The position numbers and the translations under genes were made by a program. DNA of 7,423 nt from JAYRWN01 sp041917975 (GTDB taxonomy: Bacteria > Bacteroidota > Bacteroidia > Chitinophagales > Saprospiraceae): NCBI GenBank assembly GCA_041917975.1, contig JAYRWN010000179.1, forward strand, positions 1 to 7,423, given 5' to 3'. Under the pieces are notes generated by a model, which was given only the letters and a program-made list of their open reading frames with translations, was not told the origin of the DNA and ran no database searches. Numbering within the stretch: position 1 is the first letter of the stretch; each line of letters starts with the position of its first letter. Positions 1 to 7,270 of the stretch are shown piece by piece.

Positions 1-96
1 AAAACCTATCCCGGATATTCTGCTATTGGCCGCATCAAAGGATTGGCCGAATTAAGAGGTTTAATCCGGGGCATTGCTCCCTCATTACGCGCTTGA
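1..96 (+). CDS. C-terminal 31 codons of an upstream gene, possibly DapA/NanA-family aldolase (partial)
   Basis: Frame 1 is open from the window edge to a TGA at 94-96 and encodes 31 residues, so the gene begins outside the window. The end contains a basic, amphipathic stretch with the spacing K-x6-G-L-x2-G (KGLAELRGLIRG). This resembles the last helix of the dihydrodipicolinate synthase / N-acetylneuraminate lyase family, where a K-x6-G-l-x2-G pattern precedes the terminal proline-rich tail. Members of that family in sugar-acid operons cleave 2-keto-3-deoxy acids, which would suit the two dehydrogenases downstream. The fragment is too short for a firm assignment, and a different sugar-metabolism enzyme is quite possible. 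A coding end here is supported by the in-frame opening, the same strand and the close spacing to the next gene. A 7-bp A/T hairpin (95-111) overlaps the stop codon but is too weak to be called a terminator. Confidence 0.5.
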   Translation, partial: KTYPGYSAIGRIKGLAELRGLIRGIAPSLRA

Positions 97-130
97 AAAA
101 ATACTTTTTTCTCCTTTATGTCATAAAATT

Positions 131-907
131 ATGCCAAACGATCTTCAATTTTCCCCACCGTTTTCATTAGAAGGCAAAATCGCCTGGATAACCGGAGGCA
201 GCCGGGGTATTGGATTTGCCATTGCCCGGTGTATGATTGCCGCCGGAGCCAGGGTGGTTCTCACCGGGCGAAATGCAGCGGCACTTACATCCGCCCAAAT
301 TCAACTGGGGTCCCAGGCTTATTGTTATGTGCACGATGTCAATGACCGGGGCACGCATGAAGCTGTGACGGCGAAAATCGAACAGGAGGTGGGTCCCATT
401 GATATTCTGGTCAATAATGCCGGGATAAACATGAAGAAACCAGCTCTGGAGGTCTCGGATGAAGAGTTTGACCGGGTGCTGTTAACTAACCTGCAAGGGT
501 TATATACCCTCACCAAAGTGTGTGGCCAACGGATGATCCAACGTAACGCCGGGGTGATCATCATGATCTCTTCCATGGCGGCTTATTATGGTATAGACCG
601 GGTTCCGGCTTATACCGCGGCTAAATCGGCGGTAGAGGGCCTGGTAAAAGCTTTGGCGGAGGAGTGGTCTCCCCATCAACTGCGCATTAATGCTATAGCT
701 CCCGGATTTATCGACACGCCCATGTTTCGCCAAGCGATGGAAGCCGATCCTGATCGCCGCCATAAAGCCTTTGACCGCACGCCCCTCAGGCGGTTTGGGC
801 ATCCGGAGGATGTGGGGTGGGCTGCGGTATTTTTAGCGTCCGAGGCTGCCGCTTACATTAATGGCGTATCCTTGCGGGTGGATGGAGGCAATGCTATTGG
901 TTTCTAA
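131..907 (+). CDS. Classical short-chain dehydrogenase/reductase (SDR), gluconate 5-dehydrogenase-like
   Basis: This encodes a 258-residue cytoplasmic NAD(P)-dependent oxidoreductase of the usual classical-SDR length. Visible features are the glycine motif TGGSRGIG at residues 21-28, TGR at 45-47 closing the second strand, an acidic D69 in the HDV segment, NNAG at 95-98, and the full catalytic tetrad N120, S148, Y161 and K165 (YTAAK). The PG turn after the sixth strand and the C-terminal VDGG are also present. Basic R25 and R47 near the adenine ribose suggest NADP(H) preference, which is inference. The INMKKP segment after NNAG is typical of gluconate 5-dehydrogenase / keto-deoxy-sugar-acid dehydrogenase relatives, but the substrate cannot be read from sequence. 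ATG 131 is chosen. The open frame extends back to a TTG at 74, but that start would overlap the preceding gene and add 19 residues ahead of an already complete N-terminus. It lies 34 bp after the preceding stop and 34 bp before the next gene, indicating cotranscription. No Shine-Dalgarno sequence is seen. Confidence 0.93.
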   Translation: MPNDLQFSPPFSLEGKIAWITGGSRGIGFAIARCMIAAGARVVLTGRNAAALTSAQIQLGSQAYCYVHDVNDRGTHEAVTAKIEQEVGPIDILVNNAGINMKKPALEVSDEEFDRVLLTNLQGLYTLTKVCGQRMIQRNAGVIIMISSMAAYYGIDRVPAYTAAKSAVEGLVKALAEEWSPHQLRINAIAPGFIDTPMFRQAMEADPDRRHKAFDRTPLRRFGHPEDVGWAAVFLASEAAAYINGVSLRVDGGNAIGF

Positions 908-941
908 GTAATATTAGGTCTATGTCTAGTCAAAGTATGCT

Positions 942-1919
942 ATGTTAGGGGCCTTATTGGAAGGACCAGGCCGGTTTAAATTAAGCCCTATGCCAACGCC
1001 GGTACCCAAAGCAGGTGAAGTGTTAGTCAGGCTAGAGCAAACCGGAGTTTGCGGATCAGATGTTCATCTTTTTTTGGGACACCGCACATTACCAGGTCCC
1101 TTAGTGATCGGACATGAGGGTTTGGGGCAGATAGTTGCGGTGGGCGAGGGGGTAAGCCGCTCCATTGGGGAACGGGTCGTGATCGAACCGAACTGCCCAT
1201 GTGGCCGTTGCCGTTTTTGTACACAAAAGCAAGGGGCCATCTGTCCGCATAAGCGTGTCCTGGGCGTTACGGAACAGGGCTGTTTCGCCGAATATTTGGC
1301 CTGGCCGGAGGCCTTTTGCTGGAATGTTCCTGCCGGCCTCAGCGATGCTGATGCGGTAACGGTAGAGCCTATGGCGGTGGCATATCATGCGCTAAAAAAA
1401 AGTGGGGTCATAAATGGGGAGACCGTGCTGGTGATAGGCTTAGGGGCTATCGGCTTGCTGCTCACCCATTTGGCGCTGGCTCAAGGCCTGACCGTGTGGG
1501 TGCTGGACCCTCAGCCCCGACGGTTACAAACTGCGCTGGCCATGGGCGCCCAACCCGCTGATGTTAAAGCTATTCCTGATGATGTCGCGGTGGTCTTTGA
1601 GTGCGCCGGAGCCAAGGACACTGCTTCCCTGGCTATAACTTTGGCTCCGCGTGGGGCAAAAGTGGTTTTGCTGGGGATTTCCGGACACCCAGCCTCTTTT
1701 ATTCCCTTGCAGGTGGTGCGTGAAGGCATTTCCATATTACCATCCCTTATTTATGATCATCCGCAGGACTTCCAGTCAGTTTTGGACTTAATCGCCGGAG
1801 GCATCATCCGGCCAGGATTTATTGTCTCTCATCGCACTAAATTAGAGGACATCCAAAATGCGTTGGAATGGGCTGCAAGGGGAGAAGTACTGAAGGTGGT
1901 GGTAACCATGGGGGGATAG
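942..1919 (+). CDS. Zinc-dependent medium-chain alcohol/polyol dehydrogenase (MDR)
   Basis: This encodes a 325-residue cytoplasmic dehydrogenase of the zinc-binding MDR group (sorbitol / L-threonine / galactitol-phosphate dehydrogenase-like). The N-terminal GroES-like domain carries the catalytic-zinc ligands C37 (VCGSD), H58 and E59 (GHEG), with E142 (VEPMA) in the family's second-shell position. Four structural-zinc cysteines, C87, C90, C93 and C101, form the CxxCxxCx7C lobe. The Rossmann domain starts near residue 161 with GLGAIG (166-171), and D189 at the end of the second strand favours NAD(H). The protein is somewhat short for the family (about 340-350 residues). The shortage lies after GAQ (about 192-205), where the usual stretch before the VVFEC strand is compressed, but no frameshift is evident. 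It likely oxidises a secondary alcohol of a sugar, polyol or sugar acid. It follows the SDR gene by 34 bp and is probably in the same operon. ATG 942 gives a complete N-terminus; another ATG at 937 meets a stop after three codons. Confidence 0.93.
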   Translation: MLGALLEGPGRFKLSPMPTPVPKAGEVLVRLEQTGVCGSDVHLFLGHRTLPGPLVIGHEGLGQIVAVGEGVSRSIGERVVIEPNCPCGRCRFCTQKQGAICPHKRVLGVTEQGCFAEYLAWPEAFCWNVPAGLSDADAVTVEPMAVAYHALKKSGVINGETVLVIGLGAIGLLLTHLALAQGLTVWVLDPQPRRLQTALAMGAQPADVKAIPDDVAVVFECAGAKDTASLAITLAPRGAKVVLLGISGHPASFIPLQVVREGISILPSLIYDHPQDFQSVLDLIAGGIIRPGFIVSHRTKLEDIQNALEWAARGEVLKVVVTMGG

Positions 1920-2104
1920 ATGATTTAATTTCGATACGTTACTAATTTTTAGGTTTATTAAACGAAATGATATTAAGCATTAATTTACTATGTGGAGCAA
2001 TGGGTTAAAAATAGAACTCATGTCTAAATGGGGTATTATACTAAATTTACTAATTCCATTAATCTAATAAGCAGGTTCATGCTTCTGTTTAATAACTTGT
2101 TTTT
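1920..2104. other. AT-rich convergent intergenic spacer
   Basis: This spacer lies between the converging dehydrogenase and thioredoxin genes, so a terminator for each side is expected. It is strongly AT-rich (13 G+C in the 60 bases from 1921). The only hairpins seen are weak: a 5-bp stem AAGCA/TGCTT at 2069-2084 with a 6-base loop, whose T-run arrives only about 14 bases later, and a 6-bp ATTTCG/CGAAAT pair (1928-1933 with 1963-1968) with a 29-base loop. Neither is a convincing intrinsic terminator. No coding sequence is apparent. Confidence 0.5.
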
Positions 2105-3352
2105 TTACTGGCGTTGCCTGAGGTAGCCCAGGACTTCTTCAGGTGTTGGGTCCAGAGCAATAACTTTACCTGTTTTGTCTATTAAATAAATTGCCCCGGA
2201 TTTATTATTAACTCCGTAATTCATCCAAATGTCATTCTGACGATCTAATTCCACCAGGTTCACCCACGGCCATTTTTCTTTTTCTAGAAATTTAATTAGC
2301 TGATCCGTGTTTTTATATTCCGCGGCGATACCGATAATGGTAAATTCTTTTCCTCCAAATAGTTGATAAATCGGGAGCATAGTTTTGCTTTTGGCAATAC
2401 AAGGACCGCACCAGGTAGCCCAAAGAATCAATAGGGCATCCTGGTTGGCTAATAATTTGGAAAGCTGGTGTTGGTGACCGTTCAGGTCCGGGGCAGAGAA
2501 ATCGATAATTTGATCACCGGGTTGAATACCATCAGCACCACTGATGAGTTTTAAGGCTAATGTATTGTACGGATGATCAGGGTGTGCAGCAGATAAAAGG
2601 AGGTAGTTATCCTTTGCTTGTTTAATATCTAGATTTTGTTGGTTAAGAGTCAGCTCATCCAAGAAAAAGGAATAAGCTACGAGTGTAGGACTTTTCTGAA
2701 TATACTTTTGTTTGTAAGCAGAAATCGCGCTGGTTATTGCACTAGTTTTGATCCATAATTGCTGGGCTGCCGGAGTAAGATCAAATCCTTTAATCATTAT
2801 CTCATCCAGAATTTTATAGAGAGCAATTTTTATTTCATCGGTTTCTGCCTGATTAATTTCTTTAAGAAGAGTATTTAGTGTATCGCTGAAGTATTGGTTG
2901 GATTTCTTTAAAATGTTTACACTGTCTTGGATGAGTTGCCTTTGTTTAGAATATTCCCGTTGAATAAATTTTTTATATTGATTATATTCTTTATTCAATT
3001 GGCCTCCTTGTATTTTATTAAAATCGAATGATTGTTTACCGTTGAGGAGAACATCAATGGATGTATTTTCAAGGAACAGTGGTACTTCTTTAGTTCCAAA
3101 ATGATTAGGTACTTTGATGTGTAATTTAACGTACTCAGGATGAGTGAGTACAACCTCATAGGAAAATCGCCCTTTTTTTACCGGAAGATTAATAACGGAA
3201 TCCTTATCAGCCAACTGATTGGGTTTTAATAATTCTATGGTTTCAATATCCGCATGAATAATTTTTCCGTCTACCCGGCATGTCGTTTTTTGGCTGGCAC
3301 AAGACCACGCAATATTGATTAATAAAACAAAAGATAGAACGTTCGTTTTCAT
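2105..3352 (-). CDS. Exported TlpA-like thioredoxin-fold protein with DUF4369-like N-terminus
   Basis: This encodes a 415-residue thiol-disulfide protein of the TlpA/AhpC-TSA type common in Bacteroidota. Residues 1-17 form a short signal sequence (K2, then a hydrophobic stretch). C18 (AWSC) may be a lipidated cysteine, although W at -2 makes the lipobox atypical. Residues about 24-110 are beta-rich and match the DUF4369 style (VDGKI, DSV, GRFSY, FLEN). Residues about 118-270 are mostly helical and rich in K, E and Q. The thioredoxin domain fills about 278-415, with the redox motif WCGPC at 314-318 (cysteines 315 and 318). The family normally has a cis-proline before the x-x-F-L-I-D strand, but here the corresponding residue is G387 (KSGAIYLID). 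It probably acts at the cell envelope in disulfide reduction or isomerisation; partners are unknown. It stands alone on the reverse strand and is markedly AT-richer than the flanking genes. ATG 3352 is chosen because the signal peptide begins there. Confidence 0.88.
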   Translation of the reverse strand: MKTNVLSFVLLINIAWSCASQKTTCRVDGKIIHADIETIELLKPNQLADKDSVINLPVKKGRFSYEVVLTHPEYVKLHIKVPNHFGTKEVPLFLENTSIDVLLNGKQSFDFNKIQGGQLNKEYNQYKKFIQREYSKQRQLIQDSVNILKKSNQYFSDTLNTLLKEINQAETDEIKIALYKILDEIMIKGFDLTPAAQQLWIKTSAITSAISAYKQKYIQKSPTLVAYSFFLDELTLNQQNLDIKQAKDNYLLLSAAHPDHPYNTLALKLISGADGIQPGDQIIDFSAPDLNGHQHQLSKLLANQDALLILWATWCGPCIAKSKTMLPIYQLFGGKEFTIIGIAAEYKNTDQLIKFLEKEKWPWVNLVELDRQNDIWMNYGVNNKSGAIYLIDKTGKVIALDPTPEEVLGYLRQRQ

Positions 3353-3431
3353 GGTGCCTGGATTTAATGGTAAGTATTTATCAGCTACCTTCTAGGTTTA
3401 AAATAAAACATGGTTCATTTAAGGGTTATTA

Positions 3432-3439
3432 CAAATATA
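3432..3439 (-). promoter_or_regulatory. Candidate Bacteroidota -7 promoter box for the thioredoxin-like gene
   Basis: On the reverse strand these bases read TATATTTG, a perfect match to the Bacteroidota primary sigma -7 consensus TAnnTTTG. It would place a transcript start about 75 bases ahead of the ATG at 3352. The partner -33 TTG is not ideal: the nearest one (in AATTGCG) is only 14 bases upstream of the box, whereas 17-23 is usual. The surrounding DNA is AT-rich, so a chance match is possible. Confidence 0.35.
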
Positions 3440-3500
3440 TAAAATATGAATCGCAATTCTTTAACTTGCCAGTAGATTCGTAATAAATATTCGCAGGGAA

Positions 3501-6500
3501 ATGATACGGTTTAAGCTTTTGTTTTGGTGTTTGGTGGGGGTTGCCCAGACGGTTACCGCTCAAAATGATTTGCTGAAAAATTTTCAATCGCCGCCGGCAG
3601 CAGCCAAGCCGCGGGTGTGGTGGCACTGGATGAACGGAAACATTACCAAAGAGGGGATTCAAAAGGATCTTGACTGGATGCAGCGCATAGGTATTGGAGG
3701 CTTTCAGAATTTTGATGCTAACTTGTTTACCCCGGTGGTGGTACCCCAAAAATTGGTGTTTATGACTCCCGCCTGGAAAGATGCCTTTAAATTTACTGCT
3801 ACGGTGGCTGACCAGAAAGGACTGGAAATGGCCATCGCCGGGTCTCCCGGCTGGAGTGTGACCGGAGGACCATGGGTGACCCCTGCGGATGCGATGAAAA
3901 AATATGTATGGACGGAAACCCTGGTTAAAGGAGGCCAGACCCTCTCCTTGAAATTAACCGAGCCCTCCAATGTCGTTGGCAAGTACCAAAATGTGGCCAT
4001 CGCCGAAGGGGGATTTTCCGGGTCTTTTATTGGTGAAAAACCGCATTATTATGAAGATGGCTTAGTCATCGCCTATAAACTGCCGCGCCCGGAGATTTCT
4101 CTGCATGATTTAAGGCCTGCCGTAACGTCCAGCGGTGGTAATTTCTCCTTACACCAGCTTACCGATGGCGACTTAAACGCCCGATTTGAATTACCTCCCA
4201 TGAACGTGGGCGAGGATATGTGGATTCAATACTCTTTTGCCGAGCCCCAAACCTTCAAAGCCTTTTCTGTAGCGGGGGCTTCGGAAAGTTTATTGGCTGA
4301 GTTTAACGGTGGCCCGGCGAACCGCAAGCTGAAAGTGAGTGATGATGGCCTAAATTTCAGAGAAATAGCCCGGGTTTCGGGCAGTACTGTTCCCTACAAC
4401 ACAGTGAGTTTTCCACCGGCGACTGCGCGCTACTGGCGTTTGTGCGTAGAAACATTAGCGCCGACACCAAATCTCTTTTTAGCGATGGCGGGCATCAACG
4501 CCGGAGAACCCAAACCTGAAGGCATCCGGATTGGCGAGTGGGTGTTGCACGCCACCGAGCGCATTGATCAGGTGGAAGACAAAGCCGGATTTTCTCCCTG
4601 GAAGGAAAGCACAACTTATTTTCAGCCCGCCGGTTTGGACGCCATTTCTTCCGCTCAGGTTTTAAATCTAACGGCCCAGCTGACCCCCGACGGCACGCTG
4701 AATTGGGATGCACCACCGGGAGATTGGTCGATCATCCGGTTGGGTTATTCCTTGACCGGGCGGCAAAATCATCCAGCTTCACCGGAAGCGACGGGATTAG
4801 AAGTCGATAAATTAAATCCAGACGCGGTCAGACGGTATATTAACACTTATCTGGATATGTACCAGGATGCTACCGGCGGACTGATGGGTGCCCGCGGCCT
4901 ACAATATATGGTCCTGGATAGTTATGAGGCCGGCCACATGAACTGGACTCAAAAATTTCCGGAGGAGTTTAAACAGCGGCGTGGGTACGAACTATGGCCC
5001 TGGACACCGGTATTAACCGGACGGATTGTTAACACTGCTGAGGATAGTGAGAAATTTCTCTGGGATTTTCGCAAGACCATCGGCGAACTGATCGCGGTGA
5101 ACCACTACGATGTGATCGGCGAAGCCCTTAATCAGCGGAGGATGAAACGGTATACCGAATCACATGAAGGCGGCAGAATATACCTGGCTGACGGTATGGA
5201 TGTGAAACGAAATGCGGAAATACCCATGTCCGCCATGTGGACCCCCGGCAGCTTGGCAGGCACAACGGAAGAAGAGGTGCGCAGTGAAGCGGACATCCGG
5301 GAGTCTGCATCGGTAGCCAACATCTATGGTAAGCCGATTGTGGCGGCAGAATCCATGACCTCGGTCGGACGCCCGTTTCAGGAGCATCCCGAGCGATTAA
5401 AACGCACCGCCGATCTGGAGTTGGCCTCAGGATTAAATCGTTATGTCATTCATACCTCGGTCCATCAGCCTCTGGATGATAAAAAACCGGGCTTTTCTTT
5501 AGGCCCATTTGGACAATACTTTACCCGTCAGGAAACCTGGGCGGAACAAGCTAAATATTGGGTGGATTATCTGTCCCGGAGCTGCTACCTGCTGCAGCAG
5601 GGGCTTAACGTTGCTGATGTGCTTTATTATTATGGGGAGAATACCAACATTACCTGGATTTGCCGCGAAAAATTACCGGTTATACCGGCTGGAGTTGAAT
5701 TTGATTTTGTGAATTCTTCGGCTTTATTGTCGGCGATCAAGGCTAAAGATGGAAAATTAATTGCGCAAAGCGGTAATGCTTACCATGTGCTGATGTTGGA
5801 TGAAAGCGCCACCTTAATGACCTTGCCCGTACTCAAAAAAATCAAGGAGTTGGCGGAGTCCGGGATTAAAATTATCGGCGACAAACCACGCCGTTCCCCG
5901 AGCCTGGCGGATGACGATGCGGCTTTTCAACAGCTGGCCCAATCCGTGTGGTCCCGGCCAAATGTTGGTCCCCAGGTTCAATGGCTGATAGAACCTGATG
6001 TAAGCGTCGGCGGCACGGAACAACGCATTTTGTTTCGGCACCGGCGTACGGAAGAGGCGGATATATATTGGCTTAATAACCGCAGTGCGGAGACTACCAG
6101 CGCCAAAATCAGTTTTAGAATTCAAGGCAAGATTCCCGAATTATGGCATCCACAAACCGGTACCACCCATCCGGTCAGTTATACTATATCCGCAGGCCGC
6201 ACGGAGGTTTATCTGGATTTTTCGCCCTGGGATGCCTATTTTATAATATTTAAAGATCAGGCGAAAACAAATATGGCGACAGTTCCGGCACGTACAGAGG
6301 AAAAAGTAATCTCACTATCCGGTCCGTGGCCAGTCAGTTTTGGTGACCACCGGGTTGTTTGGCCCGCTTTGATGTCCTGGCCGGAGTCCTCAGACGCGGC
6401 TATAAAATATTTTTCAGGAACAGCCACCTATCAGACCACGTTTTCGGTCCATCCCTGGAGAAAAGGGACGCAATTTATGCTTGATCTGGGTGAGGTAAAA

Positions 6501-6779
6501 AATATCGCCGAAATTATTGTTAATGGTCAACACCTGGGGGGTGTGTGGAAGACCCCCTTTAGGCTGAATATCACCGGTGCCTTAAAGAAGGGAGTCAATG
6601 CCTTGGAAATACGGGTGACCAACACCTGGGTCAATCGTTTAATCGGTGACGCCCAACCGGAGACCAAAAATAAAACGACATTTACGACCATGCCTTTTTA
6701 TCAGGCCAATAGTCCGTTAGTGCCGGCAGGATTGTTAGGCCCGGTAAATGTTATTAGGGTAGATAAAAGGAAAAAGTGA
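3501..6779 (+). CDS. Secreted glycoside hydrolase family 106 protein, probable alpha-L-rhamnosidase
   Basis: This encodes a 1092-residue protein, the usual size for Bacteroidota GH106 enzymes, which remove terminal alpha-L-rhamnose from pectic or other glycans by an inverting mechanism. Residues 1-20 are a Sec signal peptide (R3 and K5, hydrophobic core, TVTA then Q21), placing it in the periplasm or outside. The family hallmark follows at about 28-75 (PPAAAKPRVWWHWMNGNITK, then IGIGGFQNFDA). Residues about 195-320 look like an inserted discoidin/F5-8-type beta-sandwich (LTDGD, WIQYSF, SDDG, YWRL). The catalytic barrel resumes with VLDSYEAGHMNW (471-482), YTESHEGG (551-558), SEADIRES (595-602) and AAESMTS (615-621). 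E476 and E617 are my candidates for the catalytic acid/base pair, by comparison with remembered BT0986 positions. Residues about 690-800 resemble a Rossmann-like amidotransferase fold, and about 930-1050 form a GH2-type sugar-binding jelly roll (NGQHLGGVWKTPF at 1008-1020). The ATG has a purine-rich AGGGA only a base or two upstream, too close for a normal ribosome binding site; the signal peptide fixes the start. It probably has its own promoter, since the gene before it is divergent. Confidence 0.93.
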   Translation: MIRFKLLFWCLVGVAQTVTAQNDLLKNFQSPPAAAKPRVWWHWMNGNITKEGIQKDLDWMQRIGIGGFQNFDANLFTPVVVPQKLVFMTPAWKDAFKFTATVADQKGLEMAIAGSPGWSVTGGPWVTPADAMKKYVWTETLVKGGQTLSLKLTEPSNVVGKYQNVAIAEGGFSGSFIGEKPHYYEDGLVIAYKLPRPEISLHDLRPAVTSSGGNFSLHQLTDGDLNARFELPPMNVGEDMWIQYSFAEPQTFKAFSVAGASESLLAEFNGGPANRKLKVSDDGLNFREIARVSGSTVPYNTVSFPPATARYWRLCVETLAPTPNLFLAMAGINAGEPKPEGIRIGEWVLHATERIDQVEDKAGFSPWKESTTYFQPAGLDAISSAQVLNLTAQLTPDGTLNWDAPPGDWSIIRLGYSLTGRQNHPASPEATGLEVDKLNPDAVRRYINTYLDMYQDATGGLMGARGLQYMVLDSYEAGHMNWTQKFPEEFKQRRGYELWPWTPVLTGRIVNTAEDSEKFLWDFRKTIGELIAVNHYDVIGEALNQRRMKRYTESHEGGRIYLADGMDVKRNAEIPMSAMWTPGSLAGTTEEEVRSEADIRESASVANIYGKPIVAAESMTSVGRPFQEHPERLKRTADLELASGLNRYVIHTSVHQPLDDKKPGFSLGPFGQYFTRQETWAEQAKYWVDYLSRSCYLLQQGLNVADVLYYYGENTNITWICREKLPVIPAGVEFDFVNSSALLSAIKAKDGKLIAQSGNAYHVLMLDESATLMTLPVLKKIKELAESGIKIIGDKPRRSPSLADDDAAFQQLAQSVWSRPNVGPQVQWLIEPDVSVGGTEQRILFRHRRTEEADIYWLNNRSAETTSAKISFRIQGKIPELWHPQTGTTHPVSYTISAGRTEVYLDFSPWDAYFIIFKDQAKTNMATVPARTEEKVISLSGPWPVSFGDHRVVWPALMSWPESSDAAIKYFSGTATYQTTFSVHPWRKGTQFMLDLGEVKNIAEIIVNGQHLGGVWKTPFRLNITGALKKGVNALEIRVTNTWVNRLIGDAQPETKNKTTFTTMPFYQANSPLVPAGLLGPVNVIRVDKRKK

Positions 6780-6969
6780 TGGACAAGGAACAATAGTCGC
6801 TTACCAATAAAATGTTGACCAAAATGGCCAATTATTTAATATCATGTCGAGAGTGTAGAGACATCTAAGTTTCCGTTATTAGATTTCTCCATTCGTATAA
6901 CTATTTTATTCTACTAGAATTGATTATATGATGAAGAATATAATGCTAATAAAACTTTCGTTCAATTCA

Positions 6970-7025
6970 GTGCCAATAACAATTGCCTCATGACCGATCA
7001 CTCTCTATTGTCTTTTCGACCGAGC
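6970..7025 (+). repeat. 56-bp dispersed direct repeat, copy 1
   Basis: This copy matches 7366-7421 at 54 of 56 positions; the differences are A6978 versus G7374 and T6983 versus G7379. Its core reads CCTCATGACCGATCACTCTC and it ends in TTTCGACCGAGC. The flanks on the left differ between copies, so this is a discrete unit and not part of a 396-bp tandem duplication. The TTTCGACCGAG tail resembles a motif often seen in Bacteroidota intergenic repeats, which is recollection and not a search result. Confidence 0.9.
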
Positions 7026-7166
7026 AGGGATTATGGTTATGACAAGTCGAAATTTAATTTTACTTGTGCAGAAAGGAATTGAAATATTACAGCGAGCGGA
7101 GAAATCTATTTTATGCACGTAATAAGTTACTTCACTACAGCCGAAATTACACAGATGTATTTCATG

Positions 7167-7179
7167 ACCCGGAAAGGGT
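7167..7179. repeat. Palindromic core 1 (ACCC/GGGT)
   Basis: A 4-bp stem ACCC/GGGT encloses a 5-base loop, centred at 7173. It is the weakest of three related cores. It is followed by AAAATATTTGTAGAA, a phrase I associate with Bacteroidota intergenic repeats containing a GACCCC/GGGGTC hairpin. Confidence 0.45.
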
Positions 7180-7217
7180 AAAATATTTGTAGAAAAAAAA
7201 TGCCATTGGTACCTATT

Positions 7218-7234
7218 CGACCCCGAGGGGGTCG
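7218..7234. repeat. Palindromic core 2 (CGACCCC/GGGGTCG)
   Basis: A perfect 7-bp GC-rich stem CGACCCC/GGGGTCG encloses a 3-base loop GAG, centred at 7226. It is followed by TATAAAAATGC, not a T-run, so it is not a standard intrinsic terminator on the forward strand. In RNA or single-stranded DNA it would form a stable hairpin. Confidence 0.75.
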
Positions 7235-7270
7235 TATAAAAATGCATGGCCGGTTGACACTATAAAGATT

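Noticed and set aside
95..111. Perfect 7-bp palindrome GAAAAAA/TTTTTTC at the first gene's stop
   Set aside because: It is almost purely A/T, giving a very weak hairpin, and the downstream genes appear cotranscribed.
74..130. N-terminal extension of the SDR from a TTG at 74
   Set aside because: It overlaps the upstream gene's end, adds residues with no SDR resemblance, and ATG 131 already gives a complete glycine-motif N-terminus.
3473..3480. TAGATTCG as a -7 box for the rhamnosidase
   Set aside because: It has one mismatch to TAnnTTTG and no TTG at the -33 distance, so it is not better than chance in AT-rich DNA.
6779..6796. Five-codon frame (MDKEQ) overlapping the rhamnosidase stop as TGATG
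   Set aside because: It is too short to call a gene, and no continuing or frameshifted coding sequence follows.
6815..6831. Intrinsic terminator for the rhamnosidase (TTGACC/GGCCAA)
   Set aside because: The stem has an A-C mismatch in its middle and is followed by only a broken T-run.
6812..6868. 18-codon forward frame just after the rhamnosidase
   Set aside because: It has no supporting ribosome site, no similarity I recognise and no length beyond chance.
7005..7247. 80-residue reverse-strand open frame in the repeat island
   Set aside because: It runs through the repeat copy and two palindromic cores, has no recognisable domain or upstream signals, and looks like a chance translation of repeats.
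7254..7266. TTGACA and TATAAA near 7254-7266 as a sigma-70 promoter
   Set aside because: The two boxes are one base apart instead of about 17, nothing resembling a -10 lies at the right distance, and no gene follows in the window.
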